Positions 42,907-51,548 of a DNA stretch of 58,636 nucleotides are shown here, in pieces. Every line of letters begins with the position of its first letter. The stretch's first letter is position 1. The translations under genes and the position numbers were made by a program. The notes beneath the pieces were generated by a model. It did not search any database and had not been told where the DNA came from. It worked only from the letters and a program-made list of their open reading frames with translations. Source of the stretch: Anaerolineae bacterium. GTDB taxonomy: Bacteria; Chloroflexota; Anaerolineae; Aggregatilineales; Phototrophicaceae. The DNA lies in assembly GCA_022825675.1 (NCBI GenBank), contig JAJDWK010000018.1, forward strand, positions 1 through 58,636, in the 5' to 3' direction.

Positions 42907-44125
42907 CGTCAGAGACTGGATGAATGAGTTCTCAGACAGAGACTTCATCTGGTATTTGAAGCGTCTGGCTGGAAATGACACACTTGCAAATCAAACACAT
43001 CAAGCCGGACCATATATTCCAAAGCAAGTCCTGTTTCATATCTTCCCACAACTAAATAACCCCCAAATCAAGAACCCTGAAATTCGGTTTGATTGTTACA
43101 TTGACTCACATTCCGACTGCAGGCGAGTACGCGCAATTTGGTACAACAACAAATACCATGGCGGAACCAGAAACGAGACCAGGGTAACACGCTTTGGAGG
43201 AGCATCTTCCGCACTACTTGACCCGGAAAGTACGGGAGCACTCGCAGTTTTTGCATTCGGATCCAATGACAATCAGGAGACGAAATGTCACGTCTGGGTA
43301 AGCAGGCACGGTACAGAAGAAGATATCATAGAGGAGCGAGTTGGTCCTGTAGAGCCCGGTCGCTCTGGGTGGCGTGTTTGGCCTACAGATCAGTTTGCGC
43401 GAAGCAATTTATTTGAATCGACAATTCGTGCAAGAAGTTCTTGTCATTTGAGCTTTTCTGAACTCCCCGATGAATGGTTGACCGTATTTCCAGCCCCGAT
43501 TGAGCTTATTCAAAAGTCGCTGGAATTGCGGCCAGCGCGCTCGCTATGCCCCGACGACAGATTAGTGAAGCGTCGGCAATGTGAAGCCGAGATTTTCTAT
43601 AGCATTGAGAAAGCCACAGCCATGCCTTTAATCAAGAGGGGTTTCGAATCGCTTGAGGACTTCGTCTCCTTGGCTCAAACAATCTTGCAGCGGCGAAAGG
43701 CGCGCGCAGGACGATCTCTTGAACTGCACACGAAAGAGATTCTACTCGAGGAAAACATCCAAGAAGGCACACAGTTTTCGTTTCAACCCGAATCCGACCC
43801 GGGCAAACGTCCAGATTTCCTGTTCCCTTCTGAGGTGGCCTATAAAGATAGATCCTTCCCCGACAGGAAGTTGCGGATGCTTGCGGTAAAAACCACTTGC
43901 AGAGATCGATGGCGACAGATTTTGAATGAAGCAGACCGCATATCTGAGAAACATCTTCTTACCCTGCAGCATGGCGTGTCCGAAAAACAGTTTCGAGAAA
44001 TGCGTGAAGCAAACGTCAAACTTGTCGTACCTGAGCCGCTAAAGAAGCACTTTCCGAGCTCGGTTCAGCCGCATTTGCAGTCGCTTGAAAGTTTTATCAC
44101 GGACGTGAGATTGCTTTCAGTTTAA
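42893..44125 (+). CDS. EcoRII-type restriction endonuclease (CCWGG)
   Basis: A 410-residue type IIE/IIF endonuclease, close to the length of EcoRII (about 400). The N-terminal effector-binding domain has FIWYLKRLAGNDTLANQTHQ and AGPYIPKQVLF; the C-terminal catalytic domain has RPDFLFPSE near 312, MLAVKTTCRDRWRQIL near 333, and HLLTLQHGVSEKQFREM, the PD-(D/E)xK-type core of the family. ATG 42893 gives the N terminus expected for the family; GTG 42863 is an alternative. The intact motifs suggest an active enzyme. The predicted specificity CCWGG is inferred from the family. The stop overlaps the convergent aminotransferase stop by 4 nt. Confidence 0.92.
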   Translation: MSLTDVRDWMNEFSDRDFIWYLKRLAGNDTLANQTHQAGPYIPKQVLFHIFPQLNNPQIKNPEIRFDCYIDSHSDCRRVRAIWYNNKYHGGTRNETRVTRFGGASSALLDPESTGALAVFAFGSNDNQETKCHVWVSRHGTEEDIIEERVGPVEPGRSGWRVWPTDQFARSNLFESTIRARSSCHLSFSELPDEWLTVFPAPIELIQKSLELRPARSLCPDDRLVKRRQCEAEIFYSIEKATAMPLIKRGFESLEDFVSLAQTILQRRKARAGRSLELHTKEILLEENIQEGTQFSFQPESDPGKRPDFLFPSEVAYKDRSFPDRKLRMLAVKTTCRDRWRQILNEADRISEKHLLTLQHGVSEKQFREMREANVKLVVPEPLKKHFPSSVQPHLQSLESFITDVRLLSV

Positions 44126-45456
44126 GCGCTCGCCTGGGTGATGGCGTCGCCCATGGTATTGATGACGGTATCCACCTCTTCCGCGCTGATGCAAAGCGGC
44201 GGCGCAAAGGCGATCGCCGCGCCCAGGGGCCGCGCGCGCAAGCCCATATTCAAGGCGGCATCGCTGATTTTGGCGGCAGTTTCGGCATCGCCTTCACGGC
44301 TGTTTTTGTTGGCGACCACATCAATGCCCGCCATCAGCCCGACGCCGCGGGCGTTATCGATATTGGGGAATTCCGCCACCAGGCTTTGTAAGCCCGTCAG
44401 CAGGCGCGCGCCCATGCGCCGGCTGTTTTCCAGCAAGCCATCGCGCTCAATGATGTCGATATTGGCGATGCCAACAGCGCAAGCCGCCGCATGCCCCGAA
44501 TAGGTATAGCCGTGCATCCAGCTTTGCTCTTCGGGCGCGTCCAAAATGACATCGCGGATTGCGTCCGTAACCTGGATGCCGCCCAGGGGCATGTAGCCGC
44601 TGGTGACGCCTTTGGCGAATTGCATGATGTCCGGCTGGATGCCATAGACATCGCTGCCGAACCACTCGCCCGTGCGCCCGAAGCCGCAAATCACCTCGTC
44701 CACGATGAGCAGGACTTCGTGCTTTTTGCAGATGTCGGCGACCAAATCGAAATAGCCCGCGTCCGGCAGGACCAGCCCACCCGCGCCTTGAACCGGCTCG
44801 GCGATGAAAGCGGCGACGGTGTCCGCGCCTTCGCGCAGGATGGTTTCTTCCAGCGCGCGCGCGGCCGCTTGCGCCACGGTTTCGCCTTCGCGCCGCTCGC
44901 CGCTGTAGCGATAGGGGTTGGGGTCGGGCACATGCACAAAGCCATCCAGCACACCGCCGAACATGGTATGGAATTTGCTCATGCCGGTGGCGCTGGTGGC
45001 AGCGAGGGTCATGCCGTGGTAGCCATTCAAGCGGGAGATGATTTTGGTCTTGCTGGATTTGCCCAGCTGATGCCAATAGAATATCGCCGTTTTGAAAGAA
45101 GAATCGCTCGCCTCCGAGCCGCCAGCGGTGAAGTAGGTGAAGTTCATATTCGGGCGGAAGAAGCCCGCCAGCTTATCGGCGAGCCTGGCGGAGGCGGGGT
45201 TGCTCATGCCAGCGAAGCCGGAATTGTAGGCGATATCGAGCATCTGCTCGTAGGCGACCTGGGGCAGCTCGCGGTTGCCATAACCGATGTTGACATTCCA
45301 AAGGCTCGCCATCGCATCGAGGATTTTTTTGCCGTCCGTGGTATAGAGCCAGACGCCGTCGCCCTTCTCCACCATCGCCGCGTTTTTGATGCGCGAGGGG
45401 TGGTGCAAGGGGTGCAGCTGCCGCCGGTCTTGTTCAATCAAGGTCGCGTGGTTCAT
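44122..45456 (-). CDS. Class III (omega) aminotransferase, PLP-dependent
   Basis: A 444-residue PLP enzyme of the class III family (beta-alanine:pyruvate, 4-aminobutyrate or putrescine type) transferring an omega-amino group. Landmarks are the phosphate-binding FTAGGSEASDSSFKTA near 112-127, NGYHGMTLAATSATG near 149-163, the PLP-contact LLIVDEVICGFGRTGEW near 254-270, and the active-site lysine in MQFAKGVTSGYMPLGG near 289. ATG 45456 was chosen over an upstream in-frame start because MNHATLIEQDRR begins the conserved N terminus. Its final 32 bp are duplicated at 40984-41015 on the other side of the restriction-modification cassette. Together with the gabD-like gene it could serve 4-aminobutyrate breakdown (inference). 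Confidence 0.88.
   Translation of the reverse strand: MNHATLIEQDRRQLHPLHHPSRIKNAAMVEKGDGVWLYTTDGKKILDAMASLWNVNIGYGNRELPQVAYEQMLDIAYNSGFAGMSNPASARLADKLAGFFRPNMNFTYFTAGGSEASDSSFKTAIFYWHQLGKSSKTKIISRLNGYHGMTLAATSATGMSKFHTMFGGVLDGFVHVPDPNPYRYSGERREGETVAQAAARALEETILREGADTVAAFIAEPVQGAGGLVLPDAGYFDLVADICKKHEVLLIVDEVICGFGRTGEWFGSDVYGIQPDIMQFAKGVTSGYMPLGGIQVTDAIRDVILDAPEEQSWMHGYTYSGHAAACAVGIANIDIIERDGLLENSRRMGARLLTGLQSLVAEFPNIDNARGVGLMAGIDVVANKNSREGDAETAAKISDAALNMGLRARPLGAAIAFAPPLCISAEEVDTVINTMGDAITQASA
44126..44157. repeat. Right direct repeat: 3' end of the aminotransferase gene
   Basis: The copy in the intact gene, 29 of 32 positions identical to 40984-41015. It marks the right border of the restriction-modification cassette. 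Confidence 0.75.
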
Positions 45457-45542
45457 GGTGCCGTCTCGTTTCTTTGCCTGTTTATGGGGGGAAGCATAGC
45501 CGATTTTCGCGGGAAATTCGACCGGCAAGGCGCTCTGTTTAA

Positions 45543-45792
45543 GGGCAGTCGCATCACACTATACTTCACCACAGAGACACAAAGGACGCTCCCTTTTTTC
45601 TTTAAATGGCTCTGCTTCTTCATTTATCAGGGCAGTCTGTACACAACCCTTACCACCGAGAACAGTAAGGAAAATTGAGTACACCGAGAAAAGATATTAT
45701 GACATTTTCTCATGCTTTTCTCGGTGTATCTCGGTGGTAAAATCCTTGTCGGATCTCCGCGCTTACGAATTCCAACTACTTTGTTGCACTTA
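45543..45792 (-). repeat. MITE-2 copy 2 (about 250 bp, inverted)
   Basis: Reverse complement of the element at 7829-8090. Matching landmarks are TTCACCACAGAGACACAAAG, GGCTCTGCTTCTTCATTTAT, CTCATGCTTTTCTCGGTGTA and ACTACTTTGTTGCACTTA. It fills the gap between the aminotransferase and glycosyltransferase genes; no coding sequence is seen. Confidence 0.75.
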
Positions 45793-45838
45793 GATCTGTG
45801 CCACGGTGGCAGCTTTTGGGCGGCACAGCGGGTCGCCG

Positions 45839-46891
45839 CTACCGTTGGGATATGCCGCGCGCCAGGCGCTTCAGCCAGCGCGGCAGCAGGCGCGCAAGCC
45901 CAGCGCTTAACTTAATGCTCAACTGCCGCAGCCGCAGCGCCGGTATATTCGCCCGCATCACAAAAAAGCGCCCCAGCCGGTAGCGCCGTGAGCGCAGCAG
46001 CGCCTCGATATCAGCGCTTTGGCGGATTTCGTAGCGGGAGCCCGCCCGCGTGATATCGCGCCACATCCGCTGGGCTTGCGGCGGGTGCGCGCCCGTGTAG
46101 CGGTAGAGGCAGGCGGGATAGGCATCTACATTGTGCAGGTGGTAGGGGCGCTTGAGTTGGAAATAGCTTTCTTCCGCCCATTGGCTGGCATGTTCCCGCC
46201 GCGCCCAAGCAGCGCGGCTGTAATAGGCGCATTTTTCCCGCACTTGTTTGGGCAGCAGCAGCGAATAGTGATAGAGGCGGATGCCGCGCGCCGCCATCGC
46301 CTCCCCGCGCAGCCAATGTTGCGCGCGCAAATCCCGCCCCTCGGCATCAAGCACGGTGGGCGGGCGGTGGCTGTTATAACGATAGCCAGCGCCCCATTTG
46401 AAGAGCCGATGGTATTCGGCGGCGCCGCGCCGATGGTGCCAGGCATCCACGCGGTAGTCGAGCCCGCCCCAGAAGGTCAAAGTATTGAAGGACACTGCCG
46501 TAATCGCGGGTTGTTCGCGCAGCAGTTGGCGGACGGCTTGTAGATCCCGCGGCATATAAAATTCATCGACATCGACTTGCCAGAGGTAGTCGCCGCTGGC
46601 GCGCTGGGCATAAGCCTGGGACATCTCGCCTTTTTCTGTCCAGAAGCCGGCGCGGGTTACGATTATCAGCTTGCCCTCGGGGTCTTCTTGCGCTTGGAAA
46701 GCGCGCAGGCTCTGTAAAGTATCGTCGAGGGAATGCCCATCGGCGGTGGCGATTGACGCTGCCGCTGGCGCCGCGCCTTCCACCACGATTATTTCATGCG
46801 CAAAAGGATAGAGCGCGCGCAAGGCATAGCGGATGAAAGGCTCGCCATTGAGCACAATCATGCCGAAGCTGATGCGTGGCTCGCGGCTCAT
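45839..46891 (-). CDS. Glycosyltransferase family 2-like protein
   Basis: A 350-residue GT-A-fold glycosyltransferase. The N-terminal SFGMIVLNGEPFIRYALRAL, the nucleotide-binding region around EIIVVEGAAPA, and the DxD-like LWQVDVDEFYMPRDL near 132-146 are the markers. Basic and aromatic residues crowd the C terminus (LLRSRRYRLGRFF). ATG 46891 was chosen for the ATGA overlap with the preceding glycosyltransferase stop and because it opens the conserved N terminus. It would add a sugar during surface glycan synthesis; donor and acceptor are unknown. Confidence 0.85.
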   Translation of the reverse strand: MSREPRISFGMIVLNGEPFIRYALRALYPFAHEIIVVEGAAPAAASIATADGHSLDDTLQSLRAFQAQEDPEGKLIIVTRAGFWTEKGEMSQAYAQRASGDYLWQVDVDEFYMPRDLQAVRQLLREQPAITAVSFNTLTFWGGLDYRVDAWHHRRGAAEYHRLFKWGAGYRYNSHRPPTVLDAEGRDLRAQHWLRGEAMAARGIRLYHYSLLLPKQVREKCAYYSRAAWARREHASQWAEESYFQLKRPYHLHNVDAYPACLYRYTGAHPPQAQRMWRDITRAGSRYEIRQSADIEALLRSRRYRLGRFFVMRANIPALRLRQLSIKLSAGLARLLPRWLKRLARGISQR

Positions 46892-48135
46892 GCATCCGCT
46901 TCCGCTTGCAGCAGCGAGCGATAGACCGCGATATAGCGCTCGGCGATGCGCTCCTGCCCAAAGCGGGCGCAGACCGCGCCATGCAGCGCCGCCCGCGACC
47001 AATTTTGCGCCAAAACCCAGCCGATGCCCGCCGCCAAATCCGCGCTGTCTTGGTGCCGCGCCAGGTAGCCATCGCGCTGATGGCGGACCACATCGCTGGC
47101 GCCAGAGCCCGCGAAGGCGACGCAGGGACTGCCGCAAGCCAGCGCTTCTATCAAAGTATTGCCCAGGGCTTCCTGCAGCGTCGGCAGCACATAGACATCA
47201 CAAGCGGCATAAAGCAGGCTGAGGCTGACTTCATCACGCAAGCGCCCCAGCTGATGCGTTGGCAGGCGCAGCTGCAGGGGCAGCTCGCGCTCGCCGCCAA
47301 ATATCACAAGTTCCCAATCTTTGCCGCGCTGCCGGCGGTTGAGCGCCCGCCGCAAGTATTCAAAGCCTTTGCGCCGGTCGCTGGTGCCGCCGACCGCGCC
47401 AAAAAGTATCAGCTTTTTCTCCAGCGGCAGGTTAAAAGCGCGGCGGGCAGCCGCCCTATCAAGCGGTTTGAAGACGGCGGCATCGATGGGATTGCCGATG
47501 ACTTCGACCCGCTTTTCGGCGAAGAGGCTGCTGGCGCGGGCGCATGCCGCCAGCCAATCGCTGATGCAGACCAGCGTCAAATCCAGCCCTGCCCAGGCGC
47601 GCTGCTTCTGGCGGTGCACGCGGGCGCTGATGTCATTGCCGCGGGCGGAAGCGAGCTGCGGGCAATCGCCACAGCCGCCGCGATAGCGCCGGCAAGCGCC
47701 CGCATAATGGCAGCCGCCGCTGAAAGCCCACATATCACGCAGCGTCCAGACGATGGGCGCGCGGATATGCCGCAGCTGCTCGATGGGCAGGAAGTTGTCG
47801 CCCACCCAATGCAGATGCACAATATCGGCGTCAAAGCTGTTGATTGCCGCCGCCAGCGGGTAGTCAAATTGGTTGAGGCTCCAATGCCCGGCTTGCTCAG
47901 CACGCGGGTTGGCGCGGAGGCGGCGGCTGTGACGAGTTTCCGCCAAGCGCCGCCGCGCCCGCCCGCCGCGCCCCAGATGGTCGGACAGGCGCTGCACGGC
48001 GGGGTCGGCAGTCGCTTTGCGCAGCGTCAGCATCTGGCTGTCGACGCCGGCGCGCGCCAGCGCTTGATGCAGGCGATACGCGCCGATAGCGGCACCGCCA
48101 ATCCGGTCATTCGCCGAAAGCGCCAGGACTTTCAT
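46888..48135 (-). CDS. Glycosyltransferase family 4 (GT-B) protein
   Basis: A 415-residue GT-B glycosyltransferase. It has MKVLALSANDRIGGAAIGAY with the N-terminal Gly-rich loop, DIVHLHWVGDNFLP near 110, a CHYAGACRRYRGGCGDC cysteine-rich segment near 145-161, and the C-terminal EX7E-type region CDVYVLPTLQEALGNTLIEALACG near 322-345. The Cys-rich WTLRDMWAFSGGCHY region resembles WcaC-like enzymes of extracellular polysaccharide clusters. ATG 48135 was chosen because it begins the conserved fold. It is coupled to the GT2 gene by ATGA. Confidence 0.88.
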   Translation of the reverse strand: MKVLALSANDRIGGAAIGAYRLHQALARAGVDSQMLTLRKATADPAVQRLSDHLGRGGRARRRLAETRHSRRLRANPRAEQAGHWSLNQFDYPLAAAINSFDADIVHLHWVGDNFLPIEQLRHIRAPIVWTLRDMWAFSGGCHYAGACRRYRGGCGDCPQLASARGNDISARVHRQKQRAWAGLDLTLVCISDWLAACARASSLFAEKRVEVIGNPIDAAVFKPLDRAAARRAFNLPLEKKLILFGAVGGTSDRRKGFEYLRRALNRRQRGKDWELVIFGGERELPLQLRLPTHQLGRLRDEVSLSLLYAACDVYVLPTLQEALGNTLIEALACGSPCVAFAGSGASDVVRHQRDGYLARHQDSADLAAGIGWVLAQNWSRAALHGAVCARFGQERIAERYIAVYRSLLQAEADA

Positions 48136-48203
48136 AGTCGCGTCCGAGTATTCCGCATGCATCCGATTATACACAGCATCGCAGCAGCATGGCGGATGGC
48201 GGA

Positions 48204-48475
48204 GCGTTTCAGCGAAACGCCCCTGATAATGGCAAAGATTTGACAGGGAATTTAACCACCGAGGTACACCGAGAAAAGCATGAGAAAACCTCTGTGCCCT
48301 CAGCAAGTGCAAGTAAGTCATGCGAAAACAAAATGACCTTTGTCCTGGTATCATACCCACACAACATCCCAAGCCGTAGGGGTGAGCCTTGGCTCGCCCC
48401 TACATTTCCAATTACTTTGTTGCACGTACATCTGTGTCTTTGTGGTGAAGAATACTATGATGCGCTTGCCCTGGG
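48204..48475. repeat. Repeat cluster: hairpins and MITE-2 fragments
   Basis: The gap between the glycosyltransferase and MenA genes holds a hairpin GCGTTTC/GAAACGC (48204-48220), a MITE-2 left part (about 48236-48300, CACCGAGAAAAGCATGAGAA), a hairpin GTAGGGGTGAGCC / GGCTCGCCCCTAC (48376-48403, one G-T pair) and a MITE-2 right part (about 48404-48475, CCAATTACTTTGTTGCAC). It looks like a MITE-2 with a hairpin element inserted. No gene is seen. Confidence 0.65.
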
Positions 48476-48556
48476 GATGAGGTAATTTTAGTGTCGCGCT
48501 CGTGTCAAAGATTTATACTAGAAGCATTAAGTTCACGAGACGGCAGCGGAGGCGGC

Positions 48557-49474
48557 ATGCCACATTCACAAGCCAGCGCCTGGCTGCAAGCGCTGCGGCC
48601 ACGGGTCTTCACCGCCAGCTATGTGCCGATGGGCTTGGCGGGCATCTTGGCTTTGGCGGATGGCGTCTTTGCGCTGCCGATATTTCTGCTGGCGCTGCTG
48701 GGCACGCTGCTCTTGCAGAGCGCCGCCAACCTCATCAACGAATATGCCGACTATCGGCGCGGCGCTGATGAGGGCAAAGAAGCGGGGCAAGGCATGACGA
48801 TAAAGCGGCAGTTGCTCTCGCCGCGCGCTGTGCTTAATGGCGCGCTGTTGACGACCCTGGCGGGCTGTTTGCTGGGGCTGTTTTTGCTGTCGCAGAGCGG
48901 TCCGCTGCTGTGGCTGATTGGCGTTGGCGGCGTACTGGTCGCCATCACTTACACCGCGGGTCCCTTCCCGCTGGCGTATCACGGCTTGGGCGAGCTTGCG
49001 GTCGCCATATTTATGGGTCCGGCACTGGTCGTCGGCGCCTATTATGTGATGCACCCCACATTGAGCGCGGCGCGCCTGGGCGAGCTTTGCCTGGTCTCGC
49101 TGCCCATCGCCTTCATGGTCGCCGCCATTTTGCACGCCAACAACATCCGCGATATGGATGCCGACCGCGCCGTCAACAAACGCACTTTGGCAGTGCGTTT
49201 CGGGCTGCGCTTTGCGCGGGCGGAATACAATTTCCTGGTTTGCGGCGCGTACATCAGCCAGGCGCTGCTGGTGGCGGGCGGCATGCTGCCAGCCAGCAGC
49301 CTGCTGACGCTCTTGACATTAAGCGAGGCGCTGCGGCTGATGCGCATTGTGACTACCAGCCACGACATCCCGCTGCTGCATCAAGCGCAGGGGCGCACGG
49401 CGAAATTGCATGGCAGTTTTGGCTTGCTGCTGGTTATCGGGCTGGCGCTGGCGGAGCTGCTGGCATTGCTCTAG
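48557..49474 (+). CDS. menA: UbiA-family prenyltransferase, MenA-like
   Basis: A 305-residue integral membrane prenyltransferase, most like 1,4-dihydroxy-2-naphthoate polyprenyltransferase of menaquinone synthesis. The first Asp-rich motif region is NLINEYADYRRGADEG near 60-75 and the second is HANNIRDMDADRAVNKRTLA near 195-214, with about eight helices. ATG 48557 was chosen for the GGAGG at 48548-48552 and because the longer in-frame start has no membrane-protein character. It is convergent with the DppA-like gene (18 nt apart). Confidence 0.85.
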   Translation: MPHSQASAWLQALRPRVFTASYVPMGLAGILALADGVFALPIFLLALLGTLLLQSAANLINEYADYRRGADEGKEAGQGMTIKRQLLSPRAVLNGALLTTLAGCLLGLFLLSQSGPLLWLIGVGGVLVAITYTAGPFPLAYHGLGELAVAIFMGPALVVGAYYVMHPTLSAARLGELCLVSLPIAFMVAAILHANNIRDMDADRAVNKRTLAVRFGLRFARAEYNFLVCGAYISQALLVAGGMLPASSLLTLLTLSEALRLMRIVTTSHDIPLLHQAQGRTAKLHGSFGLLLVIGLALAELLALL

Positions 49475-49492
49475 CCGGCCGCCCCTACACAA

Positions 49493-50314
49493 TCAGACCT
49501 GCCAATGCCAAATCTGGTCCCAGGCTTCCAGCCAGCTCTCGGCGCGGCTGTGGACTTTTTGCGCGTCATAATCCAGCTCAACGCCCGCCTTGCCCTGGAA
49601 ATCCGCCATTTTCTCGACCTTGTCAATTTCAATGCTGATGGTCACCGGCGCGGCTGGCTGATAGGGCGCGACCGCATCCAGCCGCTGCAGCGCTTGATAG
49701 GCACCGGCTTCTATCATTTCGCGGGCGCGGCGTGGCGGTATCTGGCGGGCGGAGTAGCGCGTCAAGCCGCGTTTGACGGCGACTGTTGTCAGCCCGCCGC
49801 CCAGCAGCGCCGCCGATTCGCGGCAGACGGCTTCATCCCCCGTGACCAGCAGAATTGGGCAGCCAAAATGCCCACAGAGCGCGGCGTTCACGCCGACTTC
49901 GCCGACCAAATCGTCGTTGAACCAGAGGTTGTGCCATTTCACAGTGGAGATGGTATGGCTCAAGACGCCATCGGCGGTATTGTTGCGGGCGTGCATGCCC
50001 ACCAGCAGGCAGGCGTCCGCGCCTTGCTCCAGCAATTCGGTATAACGCGACCAGGGATGGTGCGCCACCCAGGTGCAGCCTTCTGCCAGCGCTTCTGGAA
50101 TCAAGGAATTGAAAGACCAGTCGCCGCCAGCGCCATGGCAATCCACCACCACAATTTCTTCGGCGCCCGCGCGCTGCGCCCCGCGCACAGCGGCATTCAC
50201 CTCGGCAGTATAGAGCTTGCGCCCTTCTTCATACATCGGCGCGCCGCCAGTAACCTGCCCCCAGGTTACGATGCCGCTGACGCCTTCCATATCGGTCATT
50301 ATCAGGATTTTCAC
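49493..50314 (-). CDS. dppA: D-aminopeptidase DppA-like (M55)
   Basis: A 273-residue M55 zinc metallopeptidase that cleaves D-Ala-containing dipeptides. KILIMTDMEGVSGIVTW holds the first zinc ligands (Asp and Glu of DMEG), VVDCHGAGGDWSFNSLIPE the next, and LLVGMHARNNTADGVLSHT the later ones. GTG 50314 was chosen because it opens the conserved fold directly, with AGG upstream; longer frames cross a repeat. Next to the dipeptide epimerase it suggests recycling of murein or other D-amino-acid peptides. Confidence 0.88.
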   Translation of the reverse strand: MKILIMTDMEGVSGIVTWGQVTGGAPMYEEGRKLYTAEVNAAVRGAQRAGAEEIVVVDCHGAGGDWSFNSLIPEALAEGCTWVAHHPWSRYTELLEQGADACLLVGMHARNNTADGVLSHTISTVKWHNLWFNDDLVGEVGVNAALCGHFGCPILLVTGDEAVCRESAALLGGGLTTVAVKRGLTRYSARQIPPRRAREMIEAGAYQALQRLDAVAPYQPAAPVTISIEIDKVEKMADFQGKAGVELDYDAQKVHSRAESWLEAWDQIWHWQV

Positions 50315-50342
50315 GCTTAAGCCTCCACTATGGCGAAGAGTC

Positions 50343-50390
50343 AACAGAGCTTCTACCACCAAGTACACCGAGAATAGCATGAGCCATACG
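50343..50390 (+). repeat. MITE-2 fragment
   Basis: ACCACCAAGTACACCGAGAA followed by TAGCATGAGCCATA, the left part of MITE-2. It lies in the short gap between the dppA and epimerase genes. Confidence 0.5.
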
Positions 50391-50423
50391 ATTGTATTAG
50401 GATACCTTTTACATGCTTGGATT

Positions 50424-51524
50424 TCACGCGCGCTGCCATGGCAATCCCGCCAGCGCCGCCTGCACTGCCGCCAGCGCCGCGCTGACCGCCGACAATTCCC
50501 AGCAGCCATCCACTATCGGTGGCGCCAGCCGCAGGTCCGCCGCTGTCTTGAGGTAGAAGCTGCATTCGCTGGGGCAATCCACAGCGCTGTAACCCGCGAA
50601 TAAAGCCGCATGCAAACAGCCGAGCAGCGAGCTGGCTTGCGAGCCGACCATGGCGCTTTTGCCGCTTTTGGCGCAGAGTTCCAGCATAAGCCGCGATTCT
50701 GAGAAGCCGGTGCGCGCCGTTTTTATGTTCAGCACATCAAAAGTATCGAAGGTGAGCTCCCGCTGCAGCTCGCGCAGGGTAAAGGCGGAGTCATCGGCGA
50801 TTATGGGCAGGGGGCAATCGCGCCGCAGTTGCGCCCGCGCCCGCAGCCGATGCGTCGGCAGCGGCTCTTCGCAGTAGAGCAGTCCCAGGTGCCGCAGCGC
50901 CGTCAAATGCGCAGCCGCCTGCCCCGCCGTTAGCGTCTCGTTGGCATCGACATAGAAGCGCGCCTGCGGGAAGCGCGTGATGAGCCGCTGCAGATTCTGG
51001 GTGTTCGCCGCGATATCACCGCCGATTTTGATTTTGAAGACGCGAATCCCCGCGGCGGAGCCCGCCGCCACATCCGCCAGCACCGCATCGGCGGCGCCGG
51101 TGCTGACGATCGCGCTTAGCGGGATGCGCGCGCGCGTAAGCCCGAGGTACTGCGGCAGCGGCTGCCCGCGGCTCTGCGCCAGCGCTTGATGCAGCGCCAT
51201 ATCCAGCGCGCCTTTGGCGCAGTTGTTGTTTTTGATATGCGCCAGGCGGGCGCTCGCAGCGGCGACCGACTGGAAATCCGCCAGCCCCCGCCCCAGCAGC
51301 AGCGGCTTCAGCTGCGCCTCGACGATATGCCGCACCGTGGCTTGGGTCTCGCCATAGATGCTGGGGCGCGGCGTCGCCTCGGCAATGCCAAAAGCGCCAT
51401 CCGACAAATCGACGCGCAGCAGCGCATGCCGCAGCTGGGGCAGGCGGTACCCCGCGCCCCAGGTCAGCGGGCGCTTCAGCGGCAGGTCATAGGGCAGCGT
51501 CCGTATCGCTTCAATTGTCGGCAT
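50424..51524 (-). CDS. Dipeptide epimerase (enolase superfamily, L-Ala-D/L-Glu type)
   Basis: A 366-residue enolase-superfamily enzyme. The barrel motifs are the KxK general base VFKIKIGGDIA near 162-172, the metal ligands FYVDANETLT near 190-199, YCEEPLPTH near 217 and IIADDSAFTL near 240, and the second lysine in NIKTARTG near 264. The pattern fits L-Ala-D/L-Glu (dipeptide) epimerases of murein recycling better than mandelate racemase. Specificity remains a prediction. The gene lies upstream of dppA on the same strand, separated by a MITE-2 fragment. Confidence 0.87.
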   Translation of the reverse strand: MPTIEAIRTLPYDLPLKRPLTWGAGYRLPQLRHALLRVDLSDGAFGIAEATPRPSIYGETQATVRHIVEAQLKPLLLGRGLADFQSVAAASARLAHIKNNNCAKGALDMALHQALAQSRGQPLPQYLGLTRARIPLSAIVSTGAADAVLADVAAGSAAGIRVFKIKIGGDIAANTQNLQRLITRFPQARFYVDANETLTAGQAAAHLTALRHLGLLYCEEPLPTHRLRARAQLRRDCPLPIIADDSAFTLRELQRELTFDTFDVLNIKTARTGFSESRLMLELCAKSGKSAMVGSQASSLLGCLHAALFAGYSAVDCPSECSFYLKTAADLRLAPPIVDGCWELSAVSAALAAVQAALAGLPWQRA

Positions 51525-51548
51525 GGTTATCGAATTTCGTACCTTTGC

